Source: Acidovorax sp. 1608163
GTDB taxonomy: Bacteria; Pseudomonadota; Gammaproteobacteria; Burkholderiales; Burkholderiaceae_C
Direction of reading: 5' to 3'
DNA length: 64,000 bases
NCBI RefSeq assembly: GCF_003669015.1
Contig: NZ_CP033069.1
Span: forward strand, 933,001 to 997,000
In this document: piece after piece, positions 43,234 through 52,286 of the stretch
Position numbering within the stretch: position 1 is the stretch's first letter
How the letters are laid out: every line of letters starts with the position of its first letter
The notes under the pieces: generated by a model
Databases searched by the model: none
What the model saw: the letters and a program-made list of their open reading frames with translations, nothing else
What the model was told of the DNA's origin: nothing
Made by a program: the position numbers and the translations under genes

Positions 43234-44870
43234 ATGCCGTTCCCTGCTTTTGCAATGCCTTTGGGCGTGTTTGCCGTGCTGGCCGTGGCCCTGCCGTTTT
43301 TGTTTGCGGTGACGGCGCCGCCGTCGCCCAACTTCTGGCCACTGGTGTTTGCCTGGGGTTGTGGCGGCGTGCTGGCGGTGGGGGCGCTGGTGCGGGGTGC
43401 CCAGGTGCAGACCCGTGCGCAGGGCGGCCGCCTGTACCGGCAGGCCGCCCTGGTTTTGGCCTGGGGCCTGCTGCTGGCGGCTGTGGTGGGGAGCGTGGTG
43501 GGCTTGCTGCAGTACCTGGGGCAGAGCCCTGGGGCTCGCCGTGGATTCACCCCTCCAGCCCGGGGCAGGCGGTGGGCAACCTGCGCCAGCGCAACCAGCA
43601 GGCCACGCTGATGGCCATGGGGGTGTGGGCGCTGCTGTGGCTGTGGGTGCGTACCGCGCAGGCCGCCCCGCGCTGGCACCGCACCGGGCGTGGCTGGGCG
43701 CGCTGGCTGGGGGTGTCTTTGGCGGCGCAGCTGCCGCTGCTGGCCTTGGCATCGGCGGCCACGGTGTCGCGCACCGGGGCGCTGCAGTGGGGCGTGATGG
43801 TGGTCTTGCTGTGCCTGTGGCGCGGCACGCCCGCCAGGCGCGCCTTGCCCGTGGCGCTGCTGGGCCTGGCGGTGTATGTGCTGGCGGCCTGGGCCTTGCC
43901 CCAGGTGCTGCTGCACCTGACCGGGGTGCAGGGCGAGGGGCTGTTTGCGCGCCTGGCAGGCGATGGGCGCCAGTGCGCCAGCCGCCAGGTGCTGTGGTCG
44001 AACATGCTGCACCTGATTTCGCTCAAGCCCTGGACGGGCTGGGGCTGGGGCGAGATGGGTTATGCCCACTATGTGACGCTGTTCCCGGACGAGCGCTTTT
44101 GCATGCTGCTGGACAACGCCCACAACCTGCCCCTGCACCTGGCCGTGGAACTGGGCCTGCCCACCGCACTGCTGCTGTGCGTGGGGGGCGCCACGGTGGT
44201 GGCCCGTGCGCGCCCCTGGCGCGAGACCGACCCCGTGCGCCAACTGGCCTGGGGCTTGCTGGCCCTGGTGGGTGCGCACAGCTTGCTTGAATATCCGCTG
44301 TGGTACGGCCCCTTCCAGGTGGCGACGGTGTTTGCGCTGCTGTTGTTGCTGGGGCGCTGCGGTGGGGGCTGGGCGCGGAGGGGTTGGTGGCCAGGTTGGT
44401 GGCTGTGGCGCCTCGGGGCGTTGGCCTGCCTGTTGGGTGTGGGCTTGCTGGCCACGGCGGCCTACCAGTACCGCACCGTGAGCCAGCTTTACAAACCGGC
44501 GGACCAGCGCCCGGCAGCCCTGCGCGATGTGCGCGCCGTGCCCGTGCCTTCGGGCACCCTGTTCCCGGACCAGGTGCGCTTTGCCTGGCTCACCACGCAT
44601 GCGCTGACGGCGGCCAACGCCCCACAGATGCATGCCGCAGCACTGGCGTTGCTGCATTTTTCGCCCGAACCCCGGGTGGTCGAGAAGCTCATCGCCAGTG
44701 CCCAGGCCCTGGGGCGCGACGATGAGGTGGCCTTCCATGTGCAGCGCTACCGCATCGCCTACCCGGCAGACCATGCGCGCTGGCTGGCCTCTGAATCCGC
44801 GCGGGCGGCCGCCGATGGCGCTGAAGACATCACAGAGGAGCGGGAGCCTGGGGCCAGCGCTTCTCCTTGA
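43234..44870 (+). pseudogene. PglL-type O-oligosaccharyltransferase / O-antigen ligase, frameshifted
   Basis: Polytopic membrane ligase related to PglL/TfpO and WaaL, which transfers lipid-linked glycans to pilin or other proteins. The first frame encodes hydrophobic helices (GVFAVLAVALPFLFAVTAP; LVLAWGLLLAAVVGSVVGLL) up to QYLGQSP. The rest is in another frame from PWGSPWIHPSSPGQAVGNLR with the family hallmark NLRQRNQQATL, then the Wzy_C domain (WTGWGWGEMGYAHY; LLDNAHNLPLHLAVELGLPT; HSLLEYPLWYGPFQ). One extra C near 43527-43529 would restore a single protein of about 545 residues. Both halves look conserved. Confidence 0.8.
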
Positions 44871-44888
44871 GCAAGCGCGGAGTCCCCT

Positions 44889-45473
44889 CTAAGCCAGGTC
44901 CAGAAAGCGGGTGATGCGGGGCAGGTGGTCTTCAAAGTCGCTCAGCGCATGCTCGCCGCCCTCCAGCAGGCACAGCTCGGCCTGGGGGTAGCGGGCTGTC
45001 ATTTCGCGCCAGTCCAGCACCTCGTCGCCCTTGGCGATGATGGCCAGCTCGGGCGCCCGGGCGGGTTGGCCGCGCAGGTCCAGCGCTTGCAACTCGGCAA
45101 TGTATTCCGGGAGAAAGTAAAACCGCTCCTCGGGGTTTTGCCAGGTGGTCTGCTCGCCGATGTAGCGCGCCAGGTCGCGGGCCGGGTCCACGGCGGGGTT
45201 CAGCATCACACTGAGGCAGCCCGCATGCTGGGCCACCCAGCTGGCGTAAAACCCGCCCAGTGACGATCCGATCACGCCCATCGCCTCCCGAGGCCATTGG
45301 GCAATGCCCTGTACCACCAACGCCATCGCTGCCTGGGGCGATGGCGGCAACTGGGGGCACCAAAAGGTGACCGCTGGATGGTGCTGCGCCACATGGGCCG
45401 CCATCTGGCGCGCCTTGGCCGAGGCGGGTGAAGAACGAAAGCCGTGCAGGTACAGGAGGTGGGTGGTGGTCAT
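44889..45473 (-). CDS. YqiA/YcfP-like alpha/beta-hydrolase (esterase)
   Basis: Hydrolase of 194 residues. HLLYLHGFRSSPASAKARQM gives the oxyanion region, VIGSSLGGFYASWVAQ the nucleophile elbow (Ser in GSSLGG), AIIAKGDEVLDWREM the acid Asp, and GGEHALSDF the His. This matches UPF0227/YqiA proteins with esterase activity on short acyl or CoA substrates. Start ATG 45473. Divergent from the kinase-HDOD gene; the pglL-like gene converges from the left. Confidence 0.9.
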   Translation of the reverse strand: MTTTHLLYLHGFRSSPASAKARQMAAHVAQHHPAVTFWCPQLPPSPQAAMALVVQGIAQWPREAMGVIGSSLGGFYASWVAQHAGCLSVMLNPAVDPARDLARYIGEQTTWQNPEERFYFLPEYIAELQALDLRGQPARAPELAIIAKGDEVLDWREMTARYPQAELCLLEGGEHALSDFEDHLPRITRFLDLA

Positions 45474-45599
45474 GGAGGCACGCAGGGGACGGATGGCATG
45501 GGGCAGGGGAATCACTGCTTTTTGCGGGGTGGCTCAGGCATAAGATATTCGGCACAAGGTGCGCTGCGCCGTGCAGTGCCTTGTTTTGCTACCTGCACC

Positions 45600-48038
45600 A
45601 TGACCGATTTTGCCCCGCTTTCCGCTGCCAGACGATGGGCGCTCGGATCAGGCGACAAGCCTCCCGCCTCACTGGGCCGGTTTGAGTTAAAGACGCAACT
45701 GGGCCGCGGTGCCCAGGCCACGGTGTGGCTGGCGGTGGACCCGCGCCTGCAGCGCGAGGTGGCCATCAAGCTCATGCGCCCCTTGCAGGACCAGGACCCC
45801 TCCGTACTGGAGCCGTGGCTGCGCGAGGCGCGCCATGTGGGGCGCCTGGCCCACCCCAATATCGTTCCGGTGTTCGAGGCCGATGTGCAGGGCCTGCAGC
45901 CCTACATCGTGTTTGAGTATGTGCCTGGCCGCACGCTGGCCGCGCACCTGGCCCAGCAAGGTCGTTGCACGCCGCACGATGCCGTGGCGTTCATGCTGGA
46001 GGTGCTGGATGGCCTGCAAGCGGCGCACCAGGCGGGCATCGTGCACCGCGACCTCAAGCCCTCCAACATCATGGTCGATGTCCACCGCCATGCCCGGGTG
46101 ATGGATTTTGGCGTGGCGGCGCCGGTGCAGGGTGCGTCCGATCCGCAGCAGATCAGCGGCACACCTGCCTACATGGCCCCGGAAGCCGTCGAAGGCGCCG
46201 CACCCACCCCGGCCATGGATGTGTATTCCGCCGCGTTGGTGCTGATTGAACTGCTCACGGGCAAACCCCTTATTCACCAGACGGACCCTTGGCAGGCGCT
46301 GTACCGCGTGGCCCATGAAGACCTGGCGCTGCCTGACGACCTGGGGCCGGGCGTGGACGACGGCCTGCGGGCCATTTTGCAGCGCGGCATGGCGCGCCGA
46401 CCCAGCGAGCGCTATGCATCAGCGGCCGAGTTTCGCGATGCGCTGCGCGCCTGGGCCGCCCCGGCGAGCGCCCCCACGGCGGCGAGCAATGCCACGCTGG
46501 ATTTTTTGCTGCGGCGCATGCGCCACAAAAGCGATTTCCCTGCGCTGTCGGATTCGGTGGCGCGTATCCAGCGCGTGGCCAACTCGGAAGACGACAGCAT
46601 CAGCGACCTGACCCACGAAATACTGAAAGACGTGGCGCTGACCAACAAGCTGCTGCGCCTGGTCAACAGCGTGCATTACGCCCACGCCAGCCGGGGCACC
46701 ATCAGCACGGTGTCGCGTGCGGTGAGCCTGGTGGGCTTCAATGCCGTGCGCAACATGGCCCTGAGCCTGGTGCTGCTGGACCATATGCAGGACAAGGCCC
46801 ACGCCAGCCAGATGCGCGAAGAGTTTTTGCGCGCCATGATGGCCGGGTCGGTGGCGGCGGAGCTGTGCAGCACCAGCCAGGCCGCCGAGGAGGCCTTCAT
46901 TGGCGCCATGTTCCAGAACCTGGGGCGCATGTTGTGCGAGTTTTACTTTCCCGAGGAGGCCCGGCAGGTGCGCAGCCTGGTGGCCTCGGGGCGGATGGAG
47001 GGCGGCGAGGAGTCGGCCGCTTTGCAGGTGCTGGGGCTGGGGTTTGAGGACCTGGGCGTGGGGGTCGCCCGTGTCTGGGGGCTGCCTGAGAGCCTGCAGC
47101 GTTGCATGCGCAAGCCGCTGGGCTCGCCCACGCAGCGCGCCCCCGAGCAAGGGGTGGAGCGCTTGCGCTGGGCGGCCATGGCCGCCAACGAGGTGGCCAG
47201 TGCGCTGCTGTTCAGTGAACCAGCCCAACTGGAGGCACAGTTGGCGCAGGTCGGCACCCGCTACGCGCGCACACTGGCCTTGTCGGCCGAGGCGATTGCA
47301 GAAGCCACCTTGCGTGCGCGCCACAAACTGGTGGCACTGGCCGAGGCGCTGGACTTGCGGGTGGAGCCAGGATCGCCCGCGGCCCGGTTGCTCAAGCTCC
47401 CCCTGGCAGCTGGTGCCGTGGCGGCGCCTGATGACGCCATCAGGTCCCATGAACTCAAGGCCAGCGAGAGCCAGCCCCTGCCTGCCGTGCTGGCATCCCA
47501 GGCCGGTGGCGCGGTGTCGGTGGCGCAGGTCAATGAAGTGCTGGCCGCAGGCATTCAGGACATCACCAATGCCATGGTGGACAGCTTTCAGCTCAACGAC
47601 GTGCTGCGCATGATCTTGGAGACCATGTTCCGCGCGCTGGGTTTTCGGCGCATGGTGTTTTGCCTGCGCGACGCCAAGACGGAAGTGCTGACTGGTCGGT
47701 TTGGTCTGGGCGAAGGCAGCGAGGTGGCCGTGCGCGCCATGAAGGTGCCGCTCAAGGCCCCGGGCGACCTTTTTGCGGCCGTGTGCCTGCGCGGCGCCGA
47801 TACGCTCATCAACGACGCCACAGAGCCGCGCATGCAGGCACGCCTGCCGCAGTGGTACCTGGGCGGCATCAACGCGCCTTCGTTCTTGCTGCTGCCGCTT
47901 CAGATCAAGGGGCAGACTTTTGCACTCATTTACGCCGACCAGTCTGCGGTGGGCGGCATTGTGGTGGATGACAAGGCCCTGGGCTTGCTGCGCACACTGC
48001 GCAACCAGGCGGTGATGGCCTTTCGGCAAGCGGGCTGA
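45600..48038 (+). CDS. Ser/Thr protein kinase fused to HDOD and GAF domains
   Basis: Signalling protein of 812 residues. Hanks-type kinase domain (~27-285): glycine loop LGRGAQATVW, K57 in VAIKLM, catalytic HRDLKPSN (149-156), DFG (169-171) and activation-end GTPAYMAPEA. An HDOD domain follows (~300-500): DFPALSDSVARIQRVANSED and LTNKLLRLVNSVHYAHAS. The C-terminal ~170 residues look like a GAF domain (FRALGFRRMVFCLRDAKTEV ... FALIYADQSAVGG). All kinase residues are present. The arrangement suggests phosphorylation-linked signal relay, partners unknown. The ATG at 45600 follows a weak ribosome site; divergent from yqiA. Confidence 0.93.
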   Translation: MTDFAPLSAARRWALGSGDKPPASLGRFELKTQLGRGAQATVWLAVDPRLQREVAIKLMRPLQDQDPSVLEPWLREARHVGRLAHPNIVPVFEADVQGLQPYIVFEYVPGRTLAAHLAQQGRCTPHDAVAFMLEVLDGLQAAHQAGIVHRDLKPSNIMVDVHRHARVMDFGVAAPVQGASDPQQISGTPAYMAPEAVEGAAPTPAMDVYSAALVLIELLTGKPLIHQTDPWQALYRVAHEDLALPDDLGPGVDDGLRAILQRGMARRPSERYASAAEFRDALRAWAAPASAPTAASNATLDFLLRRMRHKSDFPALSDSVARIQRVANSEDDSISDLTHEILKDVALTNKLLRLVNSVHYAHASRGTISTVSRAVSLVGFNAVRNMALSLVLLDHMQDKAHASQMREEFLRAMMAGSVAAELCSTSQAAEEAFIGAMFQNLGRMLCEFYFPEEARQVRSLVASGRMEGGEESAALQVLGLGFEDLGVGVARVWGLPESLQRCMRKPLGSPTQRAPEQGVERLRWAAMAANEVASALLFSEPAQLEAQLAQVGTRYARTLALSAEAIAEATLRARHKLVALAEALDLRVEPGSPAARLLKLPLAAGAVAAPDDAIRSHELKASESQPLPAVLASQAGGAVSVAQVNEVLAAGIQDITNAMVDSFQLNDVLRMILETMFRALGFRRMVFCLRDAKTEVLTGRFGLGEGSEVAVRAMKVPLKAPGDLFAAVCLRGADTLINDATEPRMQARLPQWYLGGINAPSFLLLPLQIKGQTFALIYADQSAVGGIVVDDKALGLLRTLRNQAVMAFRQAG

Positions 48039-48063
48039 GGTCAGGCAGCCCGATAATCGCGGG

Positions 48064-49239
48064 ATGGCCGCCGTTTTTGAAAAGACCTCGCTCTCGCAGC
48101 GCGTACTGCCCCTGTTCAGGGGGTTTGACCTGCCCTTGCTCCTTGTGGTGCTGATGCTGGCGTGCGCCGGGTTGGTGGCCATGTACTCCTCGGGTTACGA
48201 CCACGGCACGCGGTTTGCAGACCATGGGCGCAACATGCTGATCGCCGCCACCCTCTTGTTTTTGGTGGCACAGGTGCCGCCCCAAAAGATCATGGTCTTT
48301 GCCGTGCCGCTCTATGCCGCAGGCGTGGCGCTGCTGTTTGCTGTGGCACTGTTTGGCATTACCAAGAAGGGGGCGACCCGCTGGTTGAGCATCGGCGTCA
48401 CGCAAATCCAGCCCAGCGAGATTTTGAAAATCGCCATGCCCTTGATGCTGGCCTGGTGGTTCCAGAAGCGCGAGGGGCAATTGCGCCCGCTGGACTTTGC
48501 TGCCGCCGGGCTGCTGCTGGCCATGCCCGTGGGCCTGATCATGAAGCAGCCAGACCTGGGCACCTCGCTGCTGGTGCTGGCGGCGGGGCTGTCGGTGATC
48601 TTTTTTGCGGGCTTGTCCTGGAAACTGGTGCTGCCCCCCGTGGTGTTGGGCGGCATTGGCATCGCGCTCATCGTGTGGTTTGAGCCGCAACTGTGCGCCG
48701 ATGGGGTGCGCTGGCCCGTGCTGCACGACTACCAGCAGCAGCGCATCTGCACCCTGCTGGACCCCACCCGCGACCCGCTGGGCAAGGGCTTTCACATCAT
48801 CCAGGGCATGATCGCCATCGGCTCCGGCGGCATCACCGGCAAGGGCTTCATGGCGGGCACGCAGACGCACCTGGAGTTCATCCCCGAGCGCACCACCGAC
48901 TTCATCTTTGCAGCCTATTCCGAAGAGTTTGGCCTGGCCGGCAACCTGTTTCTGGTCGTGTGCTTTTTGATGCTGGTCTGGCGTGGGCTGTACATCGCCC
49001 TGGGCGCCACCACCCTGTTTGGCCGCCTCATGGCCGGGGCGGTGTCGATGATTTTCTTCACCTACGCCTTTGTGAACATGGGCATGGTCAGCGGCATCTT
49101 GCCCGTGGTGGGGGTGCCGCTGCCGTTCGTCAGTTATGGCGGCACAGCCATGGTCACGCTGGGGATGGCGCTGGGGATTTTGATGTCGGTGGCGCGGGCG
49201 CAGCGCCAGGAGCCAGAGAAGGCGCGCACGCCGCTGTAG
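48064..49239 (+). CDS. rodA: Rod shape-determining protein RodA
   Basis: SEDS-family peptidoglycan glycosyltransferase, 391 residues, about ten membrane helices. Family motifs: KKGATRWLSIGVTQIQPSEI, MKQPDLGTSLLVLAAG, GKGFMAGTQTHLEFIPERTT with DFIFAAYSEEFG, and LPVVGVPLPFVSYGGTAMVT. Starts 25 bases after the kinase-HDOD stop and is likely co-transcribed; the partner PBP2 gene is not adjacent in this window. Length and motifs are typical. Confidence 0.95.
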   Translation: MAAVFEKTSLSQRVLPLFRGFDLPLLLVVLMLACAGLVAMYSSGYDHGTRFADHGRNMLIAATLLFLVAQVPPQKIMVFAVPLYAAGVALLFAVALFGITKKGATRWLSIGVTQIQPSEILKIAMPLMLAWWFQKREGQLRPLDFAAAGLLLAMPVGLIMKQPDLGTSLLVLAAGLSVIFFAGLSWKLVLPPVVLGGIGIALIVWFEPQLCADGVRWPVLHDYQQQRICTLLDPTRDPLGKGFHIIQGMIAIGSGGITGKGFMAGTQTHLEFIPERTTDFIFAAYSEEFGLAGNLFLVVCFLMLVWRGLYIALGATTLFGRLMAGAVSMIFFTYAFVNMGMVSGILPVVGVPLPFVSYGGTAMVTLGMALGILMSVARAQRQEPEKARTPL

Positions 49240-49375
49240 CGTTCACTCACTTTGCCTGTGGCCCCTGCGCAGAGCCCGCCGCAGCGTAGGGACAAGGGTC
49301 GCCACCCTTGCCGGACTGGGGGGCTGCGGTTAAAAACCGGGCTGTTGGTTTTCACATCCCCTGGAGGTGTTTCCG

Positions 49376-49714
49376 ATGGCAGCGAAGTTTGAGCTCAAGA
49401 AGACGACCAATGACAAGTTCGTTTTCAACCTGCTGGCCTCCAATGGCCAGGTGATTTTGACCAGCGAGACCTATGACTCGCACGCGGGTGCCCTGCAGGG
49501 CATCGAGTCAGTCAAAAAGCATGCCCCGAACGACACCCGCTACGGTCGGCTGTGTGCCCGCAACGGTGCCCCTTATTTCACCCTCAAGGCGGCCAATGGC
49601 CAGGTGATTGGCCAAAGCCAGATGTACGCGGGCGCCAAGGCCCGTGATGCCGGGATTGAGGCAGTGCAAAGCCACGCGCTGGCGGCCAGCCTGCATGACC
49701 TGACGGCGCCATAG
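49376..49714 (+). CDS. YegP-like DUF1508 protein
   Basis: Small protein of 112 residues with two tandem DUF1508 repeats: FELKKTTNDKFVFNLLASNG..VILTSETY and YFTLKAANGQVIGQSQMYAG. Function is unknown; members are stress-associated in some bacteria. ATG 49376 has GGAGG upstream. Single gene between rodA and tldD. Confidence 0.9.
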   Translation: MAAKFELKKTTNDKFVFNLLASNGQVILTSETYDSHAGALQGIESVKKHAPNDTRYGRLCARNGAPYFTLKAANGQVIGQSQMYAGAKARDAGIEAVQSHALAASLHDLTAP

Positions 49715-49787
49715 GCTTCGGCTACCCGCTGGGGGCCTGTTTCCCCCTTGCGCCGCGCGGGCGGGGCAGGGCGCCTAAAATGCAGCG

Positions 49788-51271
49788 ATGACCTTTCGCT
49801 CCTCTACTGCTGCGCCCCAGCGTGCCGCCACCACCCAACGCATCGATGTCGCCCGTGAACTGCTCCTGACGCCCTTTGGGCTGGACGAAGGGCACTTGGC
49901 GCGTGCTCTGGCAGAAATCCGCGCCCACCAGGTGGACGACGCGGACCTGTACTTCCAGTACACCCGCAGCGAAGGCTGGAGCCTGGAAGAGGGGATCGTG
50001 AAAACCGGCTCCTTCAGCATCGACCAGGGTGTGGGCGTGCGCGCCGTCAGTGGCGAGAAGACCGCATTTGCGTATTCCGACGATATTTCTGAAGCCTCGC
50101 TGCTGGACGCCGCGCGCACGGTGCGCTCGATCTCGTCAGCGGCACAGGGTGGCCGGGTGCGTGTGCCCGCCAAGAAGATCGCTACCAGCCGCAGCCTCTA
50201 CCAGGGCGTGGACCCGATTGCCTCGCTGGACAGCATCGCCAAGGTGGCCCTGCTGGAGCGCCTGGAGCAGCGCGCCCGCGCCAAAGACCCGCGCGTGGCC
50301 CAGGTCATGGCCGGGCTGGCCAGTGAATACGACGTGGTGCTGGTGGCCCGTGCCGACGGCACGCTGGCGGCCGATGTGCGCCCGCTGGTGCGCCTGTCGA
50401 TCACGGTGATTGCCGAGCAAAACGGCCGCCGCGAAGTGGGATCGGCCGGCGGTGGTGGCCGCTTTGGCCTGGCGTATTTCGACGACGCCTTGCTGGGCAA
50501 GTATGTGGACGAGGCTGTGAACGCAGCCTTGGTGAATCTGGAGTCGCGCCCCGCACCGGCGGGCGAAATGACCGTGGTGCTGGGTTCGGGCTGGCCTGGC
50601 ATTTTGCTGCACGAGGCAGTGGGACATGGCCTGGAAGGGGACTTCAACCGCAAGGGCTCCAGCGCCTTCAGCGGCCGCATTGGCCAGCGCGTGGCCGCCA
50701 AGGGCGTGACGGTGCTGGACGACGGCACCATTGCCGACCGCCGTGGTTCGCTGAACGTGGACGACGAGGGCAACCCCAGCCAGCGCAATGTGCTGATCGA
50801 GGACGGCATCTTGAAGGGCTACATCCAGGATTCGCTCAACGCCCGCCTCATGGGTGTGGCCCCACGGGCAATGGCCGCCGCGAAAGCTACGCCCACATCC
50901 CCATGCCCCGCATGACCAACACCTACATGCTGGGTGGCGACAAGGACCCGCAGGAAATCATTGCCAGCATCAAAAAGGGGCTTTACGCGAGCAACTTTGG
51001 TGGCGGCCAGGTGGACATCACTTCGGGCAAGTTTGTGTTCTCTGCCAGCGAAGCCTATTGGGTGGAAAACGGCAAGATCCAGTACCCCGTCAAAGGCGCC
51101 ACCATCGTGGGCAGCGGCCCTGAGTCGCTCAAGAAGGTGACCATGATCGGCAATGACATGCGCCTGGACAGCGGCGTAGGCACCTGCGGCAAGGAAGGCC
51201 AGAGCGTGCCCGTGGGCGTGGGCCAGCCCACGCTGCGCATCGAAGGCCTGACCGTGGGCGGCACCGCCTGA
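49788..51271 (+). pseudogene. tldD: Metalloprotease TldD, frameshifted
   Basis: TldD partners with TldE/PmbA as a zinc metalloprotease. The first frame (49788 onward) carries the N-terminal domain, LLTPFGLDEGHLARALAEIR, and the HExxxH site in [19 protein letters not shown], up to [10 protein letters not shown]. The rest is in the next frame: [20 protein letters not shown] with [20 protein letters not shown], and the C-terminal [20 protein letters not shown]. One extra C in the run at 50860-50863 restores a normal ~495-residue TldD. Both halves are fully conserved, so an assembly error is likely. Confidence 0.88.
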
Positions 51272-51409
51272 TGTGATGGCGGCGTGACCCCCGTGCGGGC
51301 TTAAAAACCTGTTCACAGTAGCTTGCTCTGGGGGGCGTGTGTTGGTTGCGCGCCTTGGCGAGTGGGTAAACCTCTCCACAGATGCCACAGCCCGGCGCAA
51401 AATGGTCGT

Positions 51410-51946
51410 ATGCCCGCGTCGCGCACCCTTTTGCCGCAAAGTCTCCAGTCGTTCGGGGACATCAGCCGCTTTTTGCGCGAAGGGGTGGCCGACGAAGACT
51501 CCCGCCAGCTGCGCGACAGCCTGGGCCATTTGTCGGGGCTGATTGAAGACGCCGTGCGCACACGACGCACCAGCACCGACACCGAGGCCATTCAGCGCAC
51601 AGCGGGGGCCTTGTTTCAGGGGGCTCGCGAGCACCAGTTGCTACTGACGGGGCTGGGCTCTGCTTGGCATGGCTTGTACGAATTCACCGCCTACCAGCGT
51701 GCCCTGTGGGAGCTGCGCACCGCCATCGCCGCCTGGAAGGAGGCGCTGGAGCAGCGCCACGCCAGCGAGGCGATCTGCTTCGATAAATTCGAGCTGCTGG
51801 CCTGGCGCACCCTGGGCGAGGCGCTGCTGTTGATCGACATGTACGAGTGCGACGGGCGCGTGGAAACGCCCACGGAGCAGAGTTCCGCACGCCCACCGCC
51901 TTCTTGGTGGCAGCGTGCGCGCCGCTGGTTGGGGCGGGGCAGCTGA
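51410..51946 (+). CDS. Hypothetical protein (178 aa)
   Basis: Unrecognised, mostly alpha-helical soluble protein. It is rich in charged and Leu residues (FGDISRFLREGVADEDSRQL; RDSLGHLSGLIEDAVRTRRT; WELRTAIAAWKEALEQRHAS). Trp-containing tail (PPSWWQRARRWLGRGS). No signal or membrane segment. ATG 51410 is chosen; an upstream frame extension is not convincing. It lies after tldD and upstream of the DAHP synthase leader. Confidence 0.6.
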   Translation: MPASRTLLPQSLQSFGDISRFLREGVADEDSRQLRDSLGHLSGLIEDAVRTRRTSTDTEAIQRTAGALFQGAREHQLLLTGLGSAWHGLYEFTAYQRALWELRTAIAAWKEALEQRHASEAICFDKFELLAWRTLGEALLLIDMYECDGRVETPTEQSSARPPPSWWQRARRWLGRGS

Positions 51947-52068
51947 ACGGCGGTGGGGTGCCTTTGCGCGCCGCTCAGCGCGCCAAAATCCGAATTCCAG
52001 TCGCTTGGTAGTAACCCTTGGCTGCGCGATTTTGTGTGGCTTTTTGGGCCCAGCTTTGCGCAACGGGC

Positions 52069-52099
52069 TTGCGGAACCACCCGGGGGCTGTGCTACATT
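52069..52099 (+). promoter_or_regulatory. Possible promoter of the DAHP synthase leader
   Basis: ttgcgg at 52069-52074 and tacatt at 52094-52099 (in tgctacatt, an extended -10 look), spacing 19. Transcription would start about 52106, almost at the leader ATG, consistent with no Shine-Dalgarno there. Weak boxes; tentative. Confidence 0.35.
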
Positions 52100-52106
52100 G
52101 ATCGAC

Positions 52107-52163
52107 ATGCAAGTTCGCAGCGCGTTTTATTTTTGGTTTTTTATCTCGGTCCTAGGCGGATGA
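52107..52163 (+). CDS. Aromatic-rich leader peptide (attenuator of DAHP synthase)
   Basis: An 18-residue open frame, MQVRSAFYFWFFISVLGG, with Phe-Tyr-Phe-Trp-Phe-Phe in a row and a TGA stop. It lies 123 bases before the DAHP synthase start and is followed by a hairpin terminator. This is the classic arrangement of a pheL/trpL-type leader: ribosome stalling on aromatic codons would control termination. There is no Shine-Dalgarno upstream, so it may be leaderless. It mixes Phe, Tyr and Trp codons, so it could sense all three. Confidence 0.75.
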   Translation: MQVRSAFYFWFFISVLGG

Positions 52164-52235
52164 GAGGAAAACGCGCAAGCAACTAAAACACCTCCCCATA
52201 CCAACCGCCGCAGCTGCAAAGCCCGGCGGTTTTTG
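52120..52235 (+). promoter_or_regulatory. Transcription attenuator ahead of DAHP synthase
   Basis: gcgcgtttt (52120-52128) can pair with aaaacgcgc (52168-52176), enclosing the aromatic codons. ggcgg (52155-52159) can pair with ccgcc (52205-52209) as an antiterminator. The terminator stem aaccgccg/cggcggtt (52203-52210/52224-52231) is followed by a T-run. Together these make mutually exclusive structures. Confidence 0.7.
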
Positions 52236-52240
52236 TTTTT
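52203..52240 (+). terminator. Attenuator terminator hairpin
   Basis: 8-bp stem aaccgccg/cggcggtt, then ttttgtttttt, between the leader peptide and the DAHP synthase gene. Confidence 0.8.
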
Positions 52241-52286
52241 TCAGCCCCCTGTTTTTCACCCTTTCAATCCACACGAGGAAGCCAAC

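Noticed and set aside
43197..44774. 525-codon minus frame opposite the pglL-like gene
   Set aside because: Gln/Pro/Arg-rich shadow; the plus strand has membrane helices and the NLRQRNQ motif.
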